Notes: generated by a model not told the origin, from the sequence alone. DNA of 17,261 nt from Actinomycetes bacterium (GCA_023411615.1 JAEYOR010000039.1:1-17261); one strand, 5' to 3'; shown: positions 1-6,831, counted from the first letter of the stretch. Made by a program: numbers and translations.

Positions 1-15
1 CCGCCACACGGGCAT
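1..15 (-). CDS. Possible start of next operon gene (partial)
   Basis: An ATG on the minus strand lies 12 nt after the permease stop and opens M-P-V-W-R before the window ends. By operon logic this would be the substrate-binding lipoprotein or periplasmic-type protein of the SsuABC-like transporter, since ATPase and permease are present and the binding protein is not. There is no clear Shine-Dalgarno sequence, and five codons are too few to identify anything. The call is an inference from position only. Confidence 0.25.
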
Positions 16-27
16 GGCGAGTCAGCG

Positions 28-843
28 CTACGCGGCCGGGTCGTCAAAGCCGGGGCTTTGACGCAAGCGCGAGTGGATCGGTGCGAACACGCCCCGATCG
101 ACCGCCACCGAGAAGGCGAGCACGATGAGAATCGTCGCCACCATCTCGGTGAGGTCGCTGGACTCTCGCGAACGGGAGATGACGTCGCCAATTCCGGTGC
201 CCGACAGCGCGCCGGAGAATATCTCGCCGGCCACGAGGCAGCGGAAGGCGATCGACCACCCGAGCTCGGCCGAGGTGAGGATTCCAGGCAGAGCCGCCGG
301 CAGTACGACGCGGCGCACCAACGATGCCCCGCTCTCGCCGAGGGTGCGTCCAGCCCGGATGAGGAGGGGTGGAACCGTGCGCACCGCAGTGCGGGTGCCG
401 AGCACAATTGCGGGGACGGCGCCAAGAGACACGACCGCGGCCAAAGACCACACCTCGGTGCCGAGCACGATGGCTGCCACTGGGATCCACAACGATGTGG
501 GCATTCCTTGGAGTGCCGCAAGGTAAGGCGACAGGCCGTTATCAAGCTTGCGCGTCATGCCGACCGCGAGGCCACCGATGACGCCAAGGACCACGGCAAC
601 GGAAAAGCAGCCCGCCATGAAGGCGGTGATTCGCCACAGGATCGACCACAGCTGCCCGTCGAGCGCCATGCGCCACAGCTCCGACGCTGTCGTCACCGGC
701 CCCGGCAAGGTCTCCGCTGCCAAGGACACCACCCACCACAAGACGAGAAGCGCTGCGCCCGTGATGGCCACCGGCCAGACGCTCCGACGCTTTGGCTGGG
801 TGGCAAGAGCCGCGACCGAGTTCTCGACTTCAGATGCTGACAT
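28..843 (-). CDS. ssuC: ABC transporter permease, SsuC/TauC/NrtB family
   Basis: This is a 271-residue inner-membrane permease of the sulfonate/taurine/nitrate (BPD_transp_1) type. Several hydrophobic segments are visible (about residues 22-43, 73-96, 117-150, 190-215, 235-255). The cytoplasmic EAA loop that contacts the ATPase is at about 164-188 (AGRTLGESG...LPAALPGI). I chose the ATG at 843 because the longer open frame upstream lies inside the ATPase gene and looks non-coding. From this ATG the gene overlaps the ATPase stop by 14 nt, which implies translational coupling. The family imports sulfonates, taurine or nitrate. In this sulfur operon a sulfur oxyanion or organosulfur substrate is likely, but the sequence does not show which. 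The gene symbol is a family-level assignment. Confidence 0.85.
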   Translation of the reverse strand: MSASEVENSVAALATQPKRRSVWPVAITGAALLVLWWVVSLAAETLPGPVTTASELWRMALDGQLWSILWRITAFMAGCFSVAVVLGVIGGLAVGMTRKLDNGLSPYLAALQGMPTSLWIPVAAIVLGTEVWSLAAVVSLGAVPAIVLGTRTAVRTVPPLLIRAGRTLGESGASLVRRVVLPAALPGILTSAELGWSIAFRCLVAGEIFSGALSGTGIGDVISRSRESSDLTEMVATILIVLAFSVAVDRGVFAPIHSRLRQSPGFDDPAA

Positions 844-1633
844 AGCCGTCCCGTCCTTCCCGGGGAGCAGCAATTCCCATCTGGTCGGCCGCGTCGAGCA
901 GGCCGCGCACATGTTGAGCGAGGTCAACGACGCGACGAGACTCGACGACGCGGGGGCGCGCGATGTTGACCGGTACTTCAGCAATGATGCGACCCGGTCC
1001 CGAGGACATGACGACGACGCGGTCACCGAGCACAACGGCCTCGCGGACGTTGTGGGTGATGAAGATGATGGTGGTCGCCGTTTCACGCCACAGTTCTTGG
1101 AGTTCAACGTGGAGGCGGTCACGGCTCGGTGCATCGAGAGCCGAGAACGGCTCATCCATGAGAAGCACCTGGGGCTTCAGCGCGAAGGCACGCGCCAAAG
1201 CGGCACGTTGGCGCATTCCACCTGAAAGTTCATGCGGGTGGAGCCGCGCCGCATCGGCAAGGCCAACGCGCTCGATCCATTCGGCGGCAATCGGGGCGCG
1301 CTCAGCCTCGGCAACGCCCGCGGCCCGCAAGCCAAACTCGACGTTGTCGGTGACGCTCAGCCACGGAAAGAGGGCATGGTCTTGGAAGACGAGCATCCGG
1401 TCTGGGCCCGGCCCTGTCACCGGTTCATTGCCCACCGTGACCGTGCCGGAAGAAGGCCGAGTATGGCCAGCGACCAAGTCCAGCAGCGTTGACTTGCCGC
1501 AGCCGGACGGCCCCACCACCGAGACAAACTCGCCCGGCTCAACGTGCAAAGAGACCTCGGCAAGTGCCGAGCGATGGCCGCCGCGCAGCGCAAATCGTTG
1601 CGAGACGGCGTCAAACGTGACCGATGCGCTCAT
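830..1633 (-). CDS. ssuB: ABC transporter ATP-binding protein, SsuB/TauB/NrtD family
   Basis: This 267-residue nucleotide-binding subunit would drive the neighbouring permease. The canonical motifs are all present and intact: Walker A GPSGCGKST (41-49), Q-loop Gln84, signature LSGGM (136-140), Walker B LLMDEP with the D-loop SALD (157-167), and switch His194. The sequence around HALFPWLSV and THNVREAV is typical of the nitrate/sulfonate/taurine ATPase family. The ATG at 1633 shares its A with the cysN stop (TGATG), so translation is probably coupled to cysN. No sulfonate monooxygenase (ssuD or tauD type) is visible in the window, so the transported substrate is open: sulfonate, sulfate or thiosulfate are all possible. 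Confidence 0.9.
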   Translation of the reverse strand: MSASVTFDAVSQRFALRGGHRSALAEVSLHVEPGEFVSVVGPSGCGKSTLLDLVAGHTRPSSGTVTVGNEPVTGPGPDRMLVFQDHALFPWLSVTDNVEFGLRAAGVAEAERAPIAAEWIERVGLADAARLHPHELSGGMRQRAALARAFALKPQVLLMDEPFSALDAPSRDRLHVELQELWRETATTIIFITHNVREAVVLGDRVVVMSSGPGRIIAEVPVNIARPRVVESRRVVDLAQHVRGLLDAADQMGIAAPREGRDGYVSI

Positions 1634-3015
1634 CAGATGGTGAGGTAGCCGTCGGCCCCAGTGCCGGGCGCCGACGCTCGGGCTGTGCCAGCCGCCAGCG
1701 TGGCCCCGTCTTGGGGGTCAACAAGCACAAAGGCGCCGGTGCGTCGGTGCGAACCGTAGTCATCGACTGCGATCGGCTGGGCGAGCACGAGCCCCACCAC
1801 GCCGATGTCGTTGAGCGCGAGTTCGTCTCCGGGGACGATGCTCGTGTCCAATGTGCCGCCCGGCAGGGTGATGTCAAGAACACCCGAGATGGTCGACACG
1901 ATGGCCTGCACCAACGCCGAGCCATGGTGGAGGAGCACGCGGTCGCGCACCCGCAGCGGGCGCTCCGCGAGCCACGCGACGTGCGCGTCAATGTGCTTCA
2001 CAGCCCGTGCCGCGTCCACGGCTGAGCTGAGCAGGTCGCCGCGAGCCACGTCAACATCGTCGGCCAGGCGAACCGCGACGGAACGTCCGGCGGGTGCGGC
2101 GTCAAGGGGACCGTCCGCGGTGTCGATGCCAGCGATCGTGGTGCGCTGGCCCGAAGGCTGAACCACCACGTCGTCGCCCACCCGGACAACGCCTTCTGCC
2201 ACCTGACCCGCATAGCCGCGATACTCGATGTACTCGGGAGAGATCGCCGCGTCCTGTGGTCGGAGCACGTACTGGACGGGCATGCGCCATCCCACGGTGA
2301 CGGCGGCGCTGGCGGCGGCGGTGGTCGCGCTGATCTCATCAAAGCCGGGCAAGGTCTCAAGCAACTCGAGAACCGTGGGCCCGGAGTACCAAGGCGTGTT
2401 GGTCGAACGCTCGGCGATGTTGTCGCCCAGCAGAGCGCTCACCGGCACTGTTGTGATGTCGAGCCCGAGTCGTGAGGCAAGGTCGGCAACGTCGGCGGCG
2501 ATCAACTCATATGGCTCCTGCGCAAACCCGAGGAGGTCAATCTTGTTGACCGCGAGGATGACGTGCGGCACACGGAGCAATGCGGCAACGGCAAGATGCC
2601 GGCGTGTCTGTTCGACAACTCCGTGACGCACGTCCACCAAGACGACCAGAGCGTCGGCCGTCGACGCCCCCGTCACCGTGTTGCGCGTGTACTGCACGTG
2701 GCCCGGGCAGTCGGCAAGAATGAAGGTGCGTTGCGGCGTCGAGAAGTACCGATACGCGACATCGATCGTGATACCCTGCTCACGCTCCGCCCGGAGACCG
2801 TCGGTGAGGAGAGCAAGGTCAACTCCCTCACCGCCACGCTCGCGGGTCACACGCTCAACCGCCTCATAGGCGTCGGCAAGGATCGACTTCGTGTCATAGA
2901 GCAGGCGGCCCACAAGCGTGGACTTGCCGTCGTCCACCGAACCCGCCGTCGCAAAGCGCAACAGCGAGGTGACAGGGACCGCCAGATGGGCGTCGGAAAC
3001 TGATGCGGCGGCCAT
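1633..3015 (-). CDS. cysN: Sulfate adenylyltransferase, GTPase subunit CysN
   Basis: This 460-residue translation-factor-like GTPase uses GTP hydrolysis to drive formation of adenosine 5'-phosphosulfate (APS) from sulfate and ATP by its partner CysD. The G motifs are complete: G1 GSVDDGKST (25-33), G2 GITIDVAYRYF with Thr83, G3 DCPGH (102-106), G4 NKID (157-160), G5 SAL (193-195). Elongation-factor-type beta-barrel domains follow from about residue 240 to the end. The length fits stand-alone CysN; there is no C-terminal APS kinase (CysC) domain. The ATG overlaps the cysD stop as TAATG. Confidence 0.95.
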   Translation of the reverse strand: MAAASVSDAHLAVPVTSLLRFATAGSVDDGKSTLVGRLLYDTKSILADAYEAVERVTRERGGEGVDLALLTDGLRAEREQGITIDVAYRYFSTPQRTFILADCPGHVQYTRNTVTGASTADALVVLVDVRHGVVEQTRRHLAVAALLRVPHVILAVNKIDLLGFAQEPYELIAADVADLASRLGLDITTVPVSALLGDNIAERSTNTPWYSGPTVLELLETLPGFDEISATTAAASAAVTVGWRMPVQYVLRPQDAAISPEYIEYRGYAGQVAEGVVRVGDDVVVQPSGQRTTIAGIDTADGPLDAAPAGRSVAVRLADDVDVARGDLLSSAVDAARAVKHIDAHVAWLAERPLRVRDRVLLHHGSALVQAIVSTISGVLDITLPGGTLDTSIVPGDELALNDIGVVGLVLAQPIAVDDYGSHRRTGAFVLVDPQDGATLAAGTARASAPGTGADGYLTI

Positions 3016-3983
3016 TAGAAGTAGCCCTCCTTCTTGCGGTCTTCCATGGCGGCCTCGCTCAGCCGGTCATCGGCGCGGGTGGCTCCGCGTTCGGTGACGC
3101 GGGTCGCAGCAACCTCGGCGATGACGTGTGCGACCGTGCTCGCGTCCGATTCGACAGCGCCGGTGCAGCTCGCGTCTCCCACGGTGCGGTAGCGGACCGT
3201 GCGGGTCGTGATGACGTCGCTGTCGCGCCGCTTCACAGCAGGGTGCGGGGTGAGGAGCATGCCATCTCGCTCGAAGACCTCACGCTCGTGGGCGTAATAC
3301 AGGCTTGGAAGTTCGATGCCTTCGCGCTCGATGTAGCGCCACACGTCGAGCTCAGTCCAGTTGCTCAGCGGGAACACCCGCACATGCTGGCCGGGCAGAT
3401 GGCGGGTGTTGTACAGGCTCCACAACTCGGGGCGCTGGTTGCGTGGGTCCCATTGGCCGAACTCGTCGCGCAACGACACGACGCGCTCCTTGGCGCGGGC
3501 CTTCTCCTCGTCGCGGCGTGCACCGCCAAAGACCACGTCGTAGCCATTGTTGGTGATCGCATCGAGGAGCGGAATGGTCTGCAAAGGATTGCGCGTGCCG
3601 TCCGGGCGTTCCCGCAAGCGGCCCTCATCGATGTAGTCCTGAACGCGCGCCACCTGCAGCCGCAGGCCAAGCCGCTCGACCGTCGCGTCGCGGAACTGAA
3701 GGACCTCGTCAAAGTTGTGGCCGGTGTCAACGTGAAGCAATTCCACGGGAACACGGCCGGGCCAGAACGCCTTGGTCGCGAGGTGGAGCACCACCACGGA
3801 GTCCTTGCCGCCGGAGAAGAGGATGACGGGCTTGCGGGCAGTCGCCACGGCCTCCCGCAGAATGTGGATGCCTTCCGACTCAAGGGCGTCAAGAGTAGAT
3901 GCCCCGGCATCAACCGGGGTCGCGGCGCTGCTGGAATGCGCGGCAGTGGGGGACACGGTTTGCCTCTCGGTTGCAGCCGTCAT
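3015..3983 (-). CDS. cysD: Sulfate adenylyltransferase, catalytic subunit CysD
   Basis: CysD (322 residues) belongs to the PAPS reductase/N-type ATP pyrophosphatase fold and catalyses adenylation of sulfate in complex with CysN. Visible landmarks are the PP-loop SGGKDS (57-62), HVDTGHNF (84-91), FGGARRDEEKARAKER (152-167) and the family C-terminus MEDRKKEGYF. I chose the ATG at 3983 because it overlaps the cysH stop as ATGA. An in-frame ATG at 3998 would add five residues deeper inside cysH and has no better ribosome site. The first 30 residues are low-complexity and Ala/Ser/Thr-rich, beyond the conserved family start. Confidence 0.95.
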   Translation of the reverse strand: MTAATERQTVSPTAAHSSSAATPVDAGASTLDALESEGIHILREAVATARKPVILFSGGKDSVVVLHLATKAFWPGRVPVELLHVDTGHNFDEVLQFRDATVERLGLRLQVARVQDYIDEGRLRERPDGTRNPLQTIPLLDAITNNGYDVVFGGARRDEEKARAKERVVSLRDEFGQWDPRNQRPELWSLYNTRHLPGQHVRVFPLSNWTELDVWRYIEREGIELPSLYYAHEREVFERDGMLLTPHPAVKRRDSDVITTRTVRYRTVGDASCTGAVESDASTVAHVIAEVAATRVTERGATRADDRLSEAAMEDRKKEGYF

Positions 3984-4690
3984 GCGTGAAGGCCGCATTC
4001 GGTCTTGTCGGTGCCGGCCCAGCGGCCAGCACGGGGATCTTCGCCGGGCGCCACGGCACGGGTGCAGGGGAAGCAGCCAATGCTCGGGTATCCCTGGGCG
4101 ACGAGGGGATTGCGGGGCAGGTTGTGCTCCGTCTGATAACGCTCAACGTGGTCGTCAGACCACGTGACGATCGGGTTGATCTTGACGAGGCCGTGCTTAG
4201 CATCCCAGTCAACGACAGGTGCGTTGGCACGGGTAGGGCCATCGGCGCGGCGCAGGCCGGTCACCCAAGCGGCACGTCCAGCAAGGGCACGACGCAGGGG
4301 TTCGACCTTGCGCAGTGCGCAGCATTGATTGGGGTCGCGCGCCCACAAGTCCTTGCCGAGGGCGGCGTCTTGCTCAGCAACGGTCGTGGCCGGCAACGCA
4401 TTGACGATGGTGATCGGCAGGGTCCGTGCTGCCTCGTCGCGCGTGGCAATCGTCTCGGGGAAGTGGTACCCCGTTTCGAGGAACAGCACATCCACGCCTG
4501 CCAGACGGGTGCCAAAGAGATGCGGGAGGATCGTGTCCTGCATCGACGCGGCAACAATGAGATCGCGTCCAAAGGTAGCGATCGCCCAATCGGCAATATG
4601 CGCGGCCGACGCTGTCTCGAGTCGGTCGTTGACGCCCGCGACGGTCTCGGCAGTCCACACCGGCGGATTGAGCAAGGTGAGGTGGCTCAT
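3980..4690 (-). CDS. cysH: Adenylyl-sulfate (APS) reductase, Fe-S type CysH
   Basis: This 236-residue thioredoxin-dependent reductase converts the activated sulfate to sulfite. The C-terminal catalytic motif KTECGLH (229-235, Cys232) is present. So are the two cysteine pairs that bind a [4Fe-4S] cluster in APS reductases: Cys123-Cys124 and Cys206/Cys209 (CFPC). PAPS-specific CysH proteins of the E. coli type lack these pairs. With no APS kinase in the operon, APS (EC 1.8.4.10) is the likely substrate. The ATG at 4690 overlaps the sir stop as ATGA. GGAGGAG sits upstream within the end of sir, inside a 14-bp palindrome (4692-4705). A longer frame to 4723 exists but lies inside sir. Confidence 0.93.
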   Translation of the reverse strand: MSHLTLLNPPVWTAETVAGVNDRLETASAAHIADWAIATFGRDLIVAASMQDTILPHLFGTRLAGVDVLFLETGYHFPETIATRDEAARTLPITIVNALPATTVAEQDAALGKDLWARDPNQCCALRKVEPLRRALAGRAAWVTGLRRADGPTRANAPVVDWDAKHGLVKINPIVTWSDDHVERYQTEHNLPRNPLVAQGYPSIGCFPCTRAVAPGEDPRAGRWAGTDKTECGLHA

Positions 4691-6504
4691 CGGAGGAGCT
4701 CCTCCTCGGCCCGCACGGCCCATGCGGCGAAGGACTCACCGTCGGTGCGGTTGTCGAGGTAGTGGCGGGTGACCCGTGCGACGTACTCCGGCATGCCGTC
4801 GGCCTTTACCTTGTGACCGCGGAGCTTGCGGCCGAAGTCATTGTCATCTCCCATGCCCAAACGCCCACCAAGGTGAACCTGGTAGCCCGGAACCTGGTCG
4901 CCCGTCTCGTCATCGAGGACCAGTTGGCCCTTGAAGCCGATGTCCGCCACCTGCACGCGGGCGCACGAGTTGGGGCAACCGTTGACGTGGACTGTGATGG
5001 GTGCGTCGAGGGTGGGGAACTCCTCGTCGAGCTTAGCGACCACCTCTCGTGCCGTGGCCTTCGTCTCCACGATCGCGAGCTTGCAGTACTCGATGCCGGT
5101 GCAGGCGATGACGTTGCGGTGGAACTCTCCCGGCTCGGACTCGAGTTCAAGCTCGCGCAAGTCGTTGACCACGGCGCTCACGTTGTCCTGGGGAATGTCG
5201 AGGATGAGGATCTTTTGCAACGGGGTGAGGCGAATGCGACGCGAGCCAGCCGCCTCAGCGATCTCGACGATCTTCAGCAGCTTGGTGCCGGAAATGCGAC
5301 CAGCCACCGGGGCGACGCCCACGTACCAGTTTCCGTCGCGCTGCTCGTAGATGCCCACGTGGTCACCGCGTTCGCCGGGGGTGGCGTTGAGCGGCGCAGG
5401 CCCCTTGGGCAATTCGTAGTGCAAGTACTCGTCCTGAAGCACCTGCAAGAACTTCTCGGCCCCCCAGTCCTTGACGAGGAACTTGAGACGCGCGCGGTTG
5501 CGCAAGCGGCGATAGCCATAGTCGCGGAAGATGCTCGTCACTCCCGCCCACACCTCATGAGCGATCTCGGGCTTGACGAAGACTCCAAGACGCGTGCCGA
5601 GCATCGGGTTGACCGAAAGGCCACCGCCCACCCACAGGTCGTAGCCCACGCCAAGTTCAGGGTGCTCGACCGCGCAGAATGCGATGTCCTGAACCTCGTG
5701 GAGGATGTCCGGAACCGGCATCCCGGTGAAGGCGGTCTTGTACTTGCGCGGCAGGTTGGAGAACTCGGGGTTGCCGATGTAGCGCGCCTTGATCTCTTCC
5801 ATCTGGGGCGTTGGGTCGAGCAGCTCGTTCTTTGCCACCCCGGCGACGGGCGAACCGAGAATGACGCGCGGCACGTCGCCGCACGCTTCTGTGGAGTTGA
5901 GGCCAACCGCCTCGATACGGCGGAAGATCTCGGGGACATCCTCGATGCGAATCCAATGGAGCTGGATGTTCTGGCGATCAGAGACGTCGGCGGTGTCGCG
6001 GGCAAGATCACGTGAGATCTCACCGATGACGCGCGCCTGCTCGGTGGTGAGCTGGCCACCATCGGAGCGAACGCGCAGCATGAAGTACTCATCATCAAGC
6101 TGGTGCGGTTCAAGAATCGCCGTCTTGCCGCCATCGATCCCGGGGCGACGTTGCGTGTACAGACCCCACCAGCGGAAGCGGCCACGGAGGTCAGTCGCCG
6201 GGATCGACCAGAAACCCCACTTGGAGTACATGCTCTCGATGCGCTCGCGGACCCGGAGCGGGTCGCCAACGGACTTCACCTCTTCGTTCGGGTTGAGGGG
6301 AGTGCGATCCCCGCTTGCCCACTGACCATCCTTTGCCACGGAGTTCTTGCGTGCGGCGGCTTCACGAGTGCGGATGAGGCGAGCCTCCTCGCGATGACGC
6401 CGGCGCTCTTCCGCCTCGGCGTCGCTGCTCGCGGTTGTCACACCGGCGGTCACGGCGTCTGGGCGCGCGTCAGCGTCGATCGTGGTGTCGGTGGGGAGGC
6501 TCAC
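4687..6504 (-). CDS. sir: Ferredoxin-dependent sulfite reductase (NirA/SirA type)
   Basis: This 605-residue enzyme holds siroheme and a [4Fe-4S] cluster and reduces sulfite to sulfide with six electrons, probably from ferredoxin. The cluster/siroheme cysteines are in CTGIEYC (468 and 474) and NGCPNSC (510 and 514). Conserved stretches such as RGRFRWWGLYTQ (107-118), DRQNIQLHW (176-184) and RKYKTAFTG (253-261) match the mycobacterial sulfite reductase family. Tyr116 and Cys208 align, from memory, with the covalently linked Tyr-Cys pair of the Mycobacterium tuberculosis enzyme. The first 55 residues are a charged, poorly conserved extension. The start is GTG at 6504, with AGAGGAGGA 4 nt upstream. 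It is the first gene of the operon and lies 105 nt after the Cys-rich leader frame. A nitrite reductase role is the main alternative, but cysH and cysDN point to sulfite. Confidence 0.93.
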   Translation of the reverse strand: MSLPTDTTIDADARPDAVTAGVTTASSDAEAEERRRHREEARLIRTREAAARKNSVAKDGQWASGDRTPLNPNEEVKSVGDPLRVRERIESMYSKWGFWSIPATDLRGRFRWWGLYTQRRPGIDGGKTAILEPHQLDDEYFMLRVRSDGGQLTTEQARVIGEISRDLARDTADVSDRQNIQLHWIRIEDVPEIFRRIEAVGLNSTEACGDVPRVILGSPVAGVAKNELLDPTPQMEEIKARYIGNPEFSNLPRKYKTAFTGMPVPDILHEVQDIAFCAVEHPELGVGYDLWVGGGLSVNPMLGTRLGVFVKPEIAHEVWAGVTSIFRDYGYRRLRNRARLKFLVKDWGAEKFLQVLQDEYLHYELPKGPAPLNATPGERGDHVGIYEQRDGNWYVGVAPVAGRISGTKLLKIVEIAEAAGSRRIRLTPLQKILILDIPQDNVSAVVNDLRELELESEPGEFHRNVIACTGIEYCKLAIVETKATAREVVAKLDEEFPTLDAPITVHVNGCPNSCARVQVADIGFKGQLVLDDETGDQVPGYQVHLGGRLGMGDDNDFGRKLRGHKVKADGMPEYVARVTRHYLDNRTDGESFAAWAVRAEEELLR

Positions 6505-6507
6505 CGA

Positions 6508-6516
6508 TCCTCCTCT
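6508..6516 (-). promoter_or_regulatory. Shine-Dalgarno of sir
   Basis: AGAGGAGGA precedes the GTG start of sir with 4 nt of spacing and supports that start. CTCC at 6519-6522 can pair with GGAG at 6510-6513 across a 5-nt loop. CCTCC at 6564-6568, the loop of the upstream hairpin, is also complementary to GGAGG here. The site could therefore be masked, depending on the RNA fold. Confidence 0.7.
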
Positions 6517-6555
6517 GGGGAGTTCAGTGGGAGCCAGGCTGCGAGCGCGCTCAGT

Positions 6556-6577
6556 GGCGCTCGGGAGGCCGAGCGCC
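6556..6577 (-). promoter_or_regulatory. Leader hairpin of sir operon, candidate attenuator
   Basis: The minus strand reads GGCGCTCGG, loop CCTC, CCGAGCGCC: a perfect 9-bp, very GC-rich stem between the leader peptide stop and the sir start. It is not followed by a T-run, so it is not a classic intrinsic terminator. Its right arm (CGAGCGC, 6557-6563) can alternatively pair with GCGCTCG (6542-6548) just downstream. That segment is itself part of the palindrome GAGCGCGCTC (6543-6552). Mutually exclusive pairings of this kind are typical of attenuators. Function is inferred. Confidence 0.5.
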
Positions 6578-6609
6578 CAGGGTTGCAGGGGTTTGCGTCC
6601 GTGGGCGAC

Positions 6610-6678
6610 TCAGGCCGACAGACACATGACACAGCACATCGAGCGCATGGGGCGCTGCGAGGTGTGCGTGATTGCCAT
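6610..6678 (-). CDS. Cysteine-rich leader peptide upstream of sir
   Basis: This 22-codon frame starts at ATG 6678 and ends in TGA at 6610-6612; the last residues are RSMCCVMCLSA. Three of its last eight codons are Cys (TGC, TGT, TGT). It lies on the operon strand, 105 nt before the sir start. No Shine-Dalgarno precedes the ATG; instead a promoter-like pair places +1 at or next to the A of the ATG, suggesting a leaderless transcript. Polycysteine leaderless short ORFs that act as cysteine-responsive attenuators are described upstream of sulfur operons in mycobacteria. Here the role would be to slow ribosomes at Cys codons when cysteine is scarce and so relieve repression of sir. Further in-frame ATGs (6648, 6639, 6627) could shorten the peptide. 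Translation and function are inferred. Confidence 0.65.
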   Translation of the reverse strand: MAITHTSQRPMRSMCCVMCLSA

Positions 6679-6714
6679 GCGGGGAGTGTGGCACGGGCCG
6701 TAGGTCCCCCGCAA
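6678..6714 (-). promoter_or_regulatory. Putative promoter of leader peptide and sir operon
   Basis: On the minus strand TTGCGG (6714-6709) and CACACT (6690-6685) are separated by 18 nt. The expected start of transcription, 7 nt after the -10, is the A of the leader ATG at 6678. The -35 keeps TTG; the -10 keeps only the A at position 2 and the final T, so the match is modest. The exact register with the ATG is the main support. Confidence 0.4.
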
Positions 6715-6762
6715 CCTGGACTGCCCGATGAACAGCAGTCGGACTAGGCTGAAACCGACGCA

Positions 6763-6817
6763 GGTCTCGGCGGTCTCGACGTGGCGCCACAGCGCCGGTC
6801 CCCCTTTGGGGGGACCG
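6763..6817. promoter_or_regulatory. Palindrome cluster between divergent promoters
   Basis: Three elements are packed between the sir-operon promoter and the fprA promoter. The first is a 7-bp direct repeat GGTCTCG (6763-6769 and 6772-6778, period 9). The second is the perfect 10-bp palindrome GTGGCGCCAC (6781-6790). The third is a perfect 9-bp inverted repeat, CGGTCCCCC (6796-6804) and GGGGGACCG (6809-6817), with a 4-nt centre. No T-run follows on either strand, so a terminator is unlikely. A regulator-binding site shared by the divergent genes is one possibility; no known consensus was recognised. Confidence 0.4.
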
Positions 6818-6831
6818 TCAACAACGCGCGG

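Noticed and set aside
843..1155. N-terminal extension of the permease frame to 1155
   Set aside because: The extra 104 residues are Ser/Arg-rich and lie inside the ATPase gene; the ATG at 843 gives the normal permease length.
58..1225. Plus-strand frames opposite the ABC permease and ATPase
   Set aside because: Low-complexity Arg/Asp/His-rich translations with no domain; the minus-strand genes have intact family motifs.
3003..3989. 328-codon plus-strand frame opposite cysD
   Set aside because: It covers cysD almost exactly and lacks motifs; CysD on the other strand is unambiguous.
4762..6015. 417-codon plus-strand frame opposite sir
   Set aside because: Shadow of sir: Val/Asp/His-rich composition with no domain and no ribosome site.
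6505..6700. SAM or other sulfur riboswitch before sir
   Set aside because: No SAM-I or SAM-II-like core was recognised; the Cys-codon frame gives a simpler account.
6551..6790. 79-codon minus-strand frame covering the sir leader region
   Set aside because: It runs in another frame through the candidate promoter and hairpin and shows no ribosome site or motif. The 22-codon Cys frame explains the region better.
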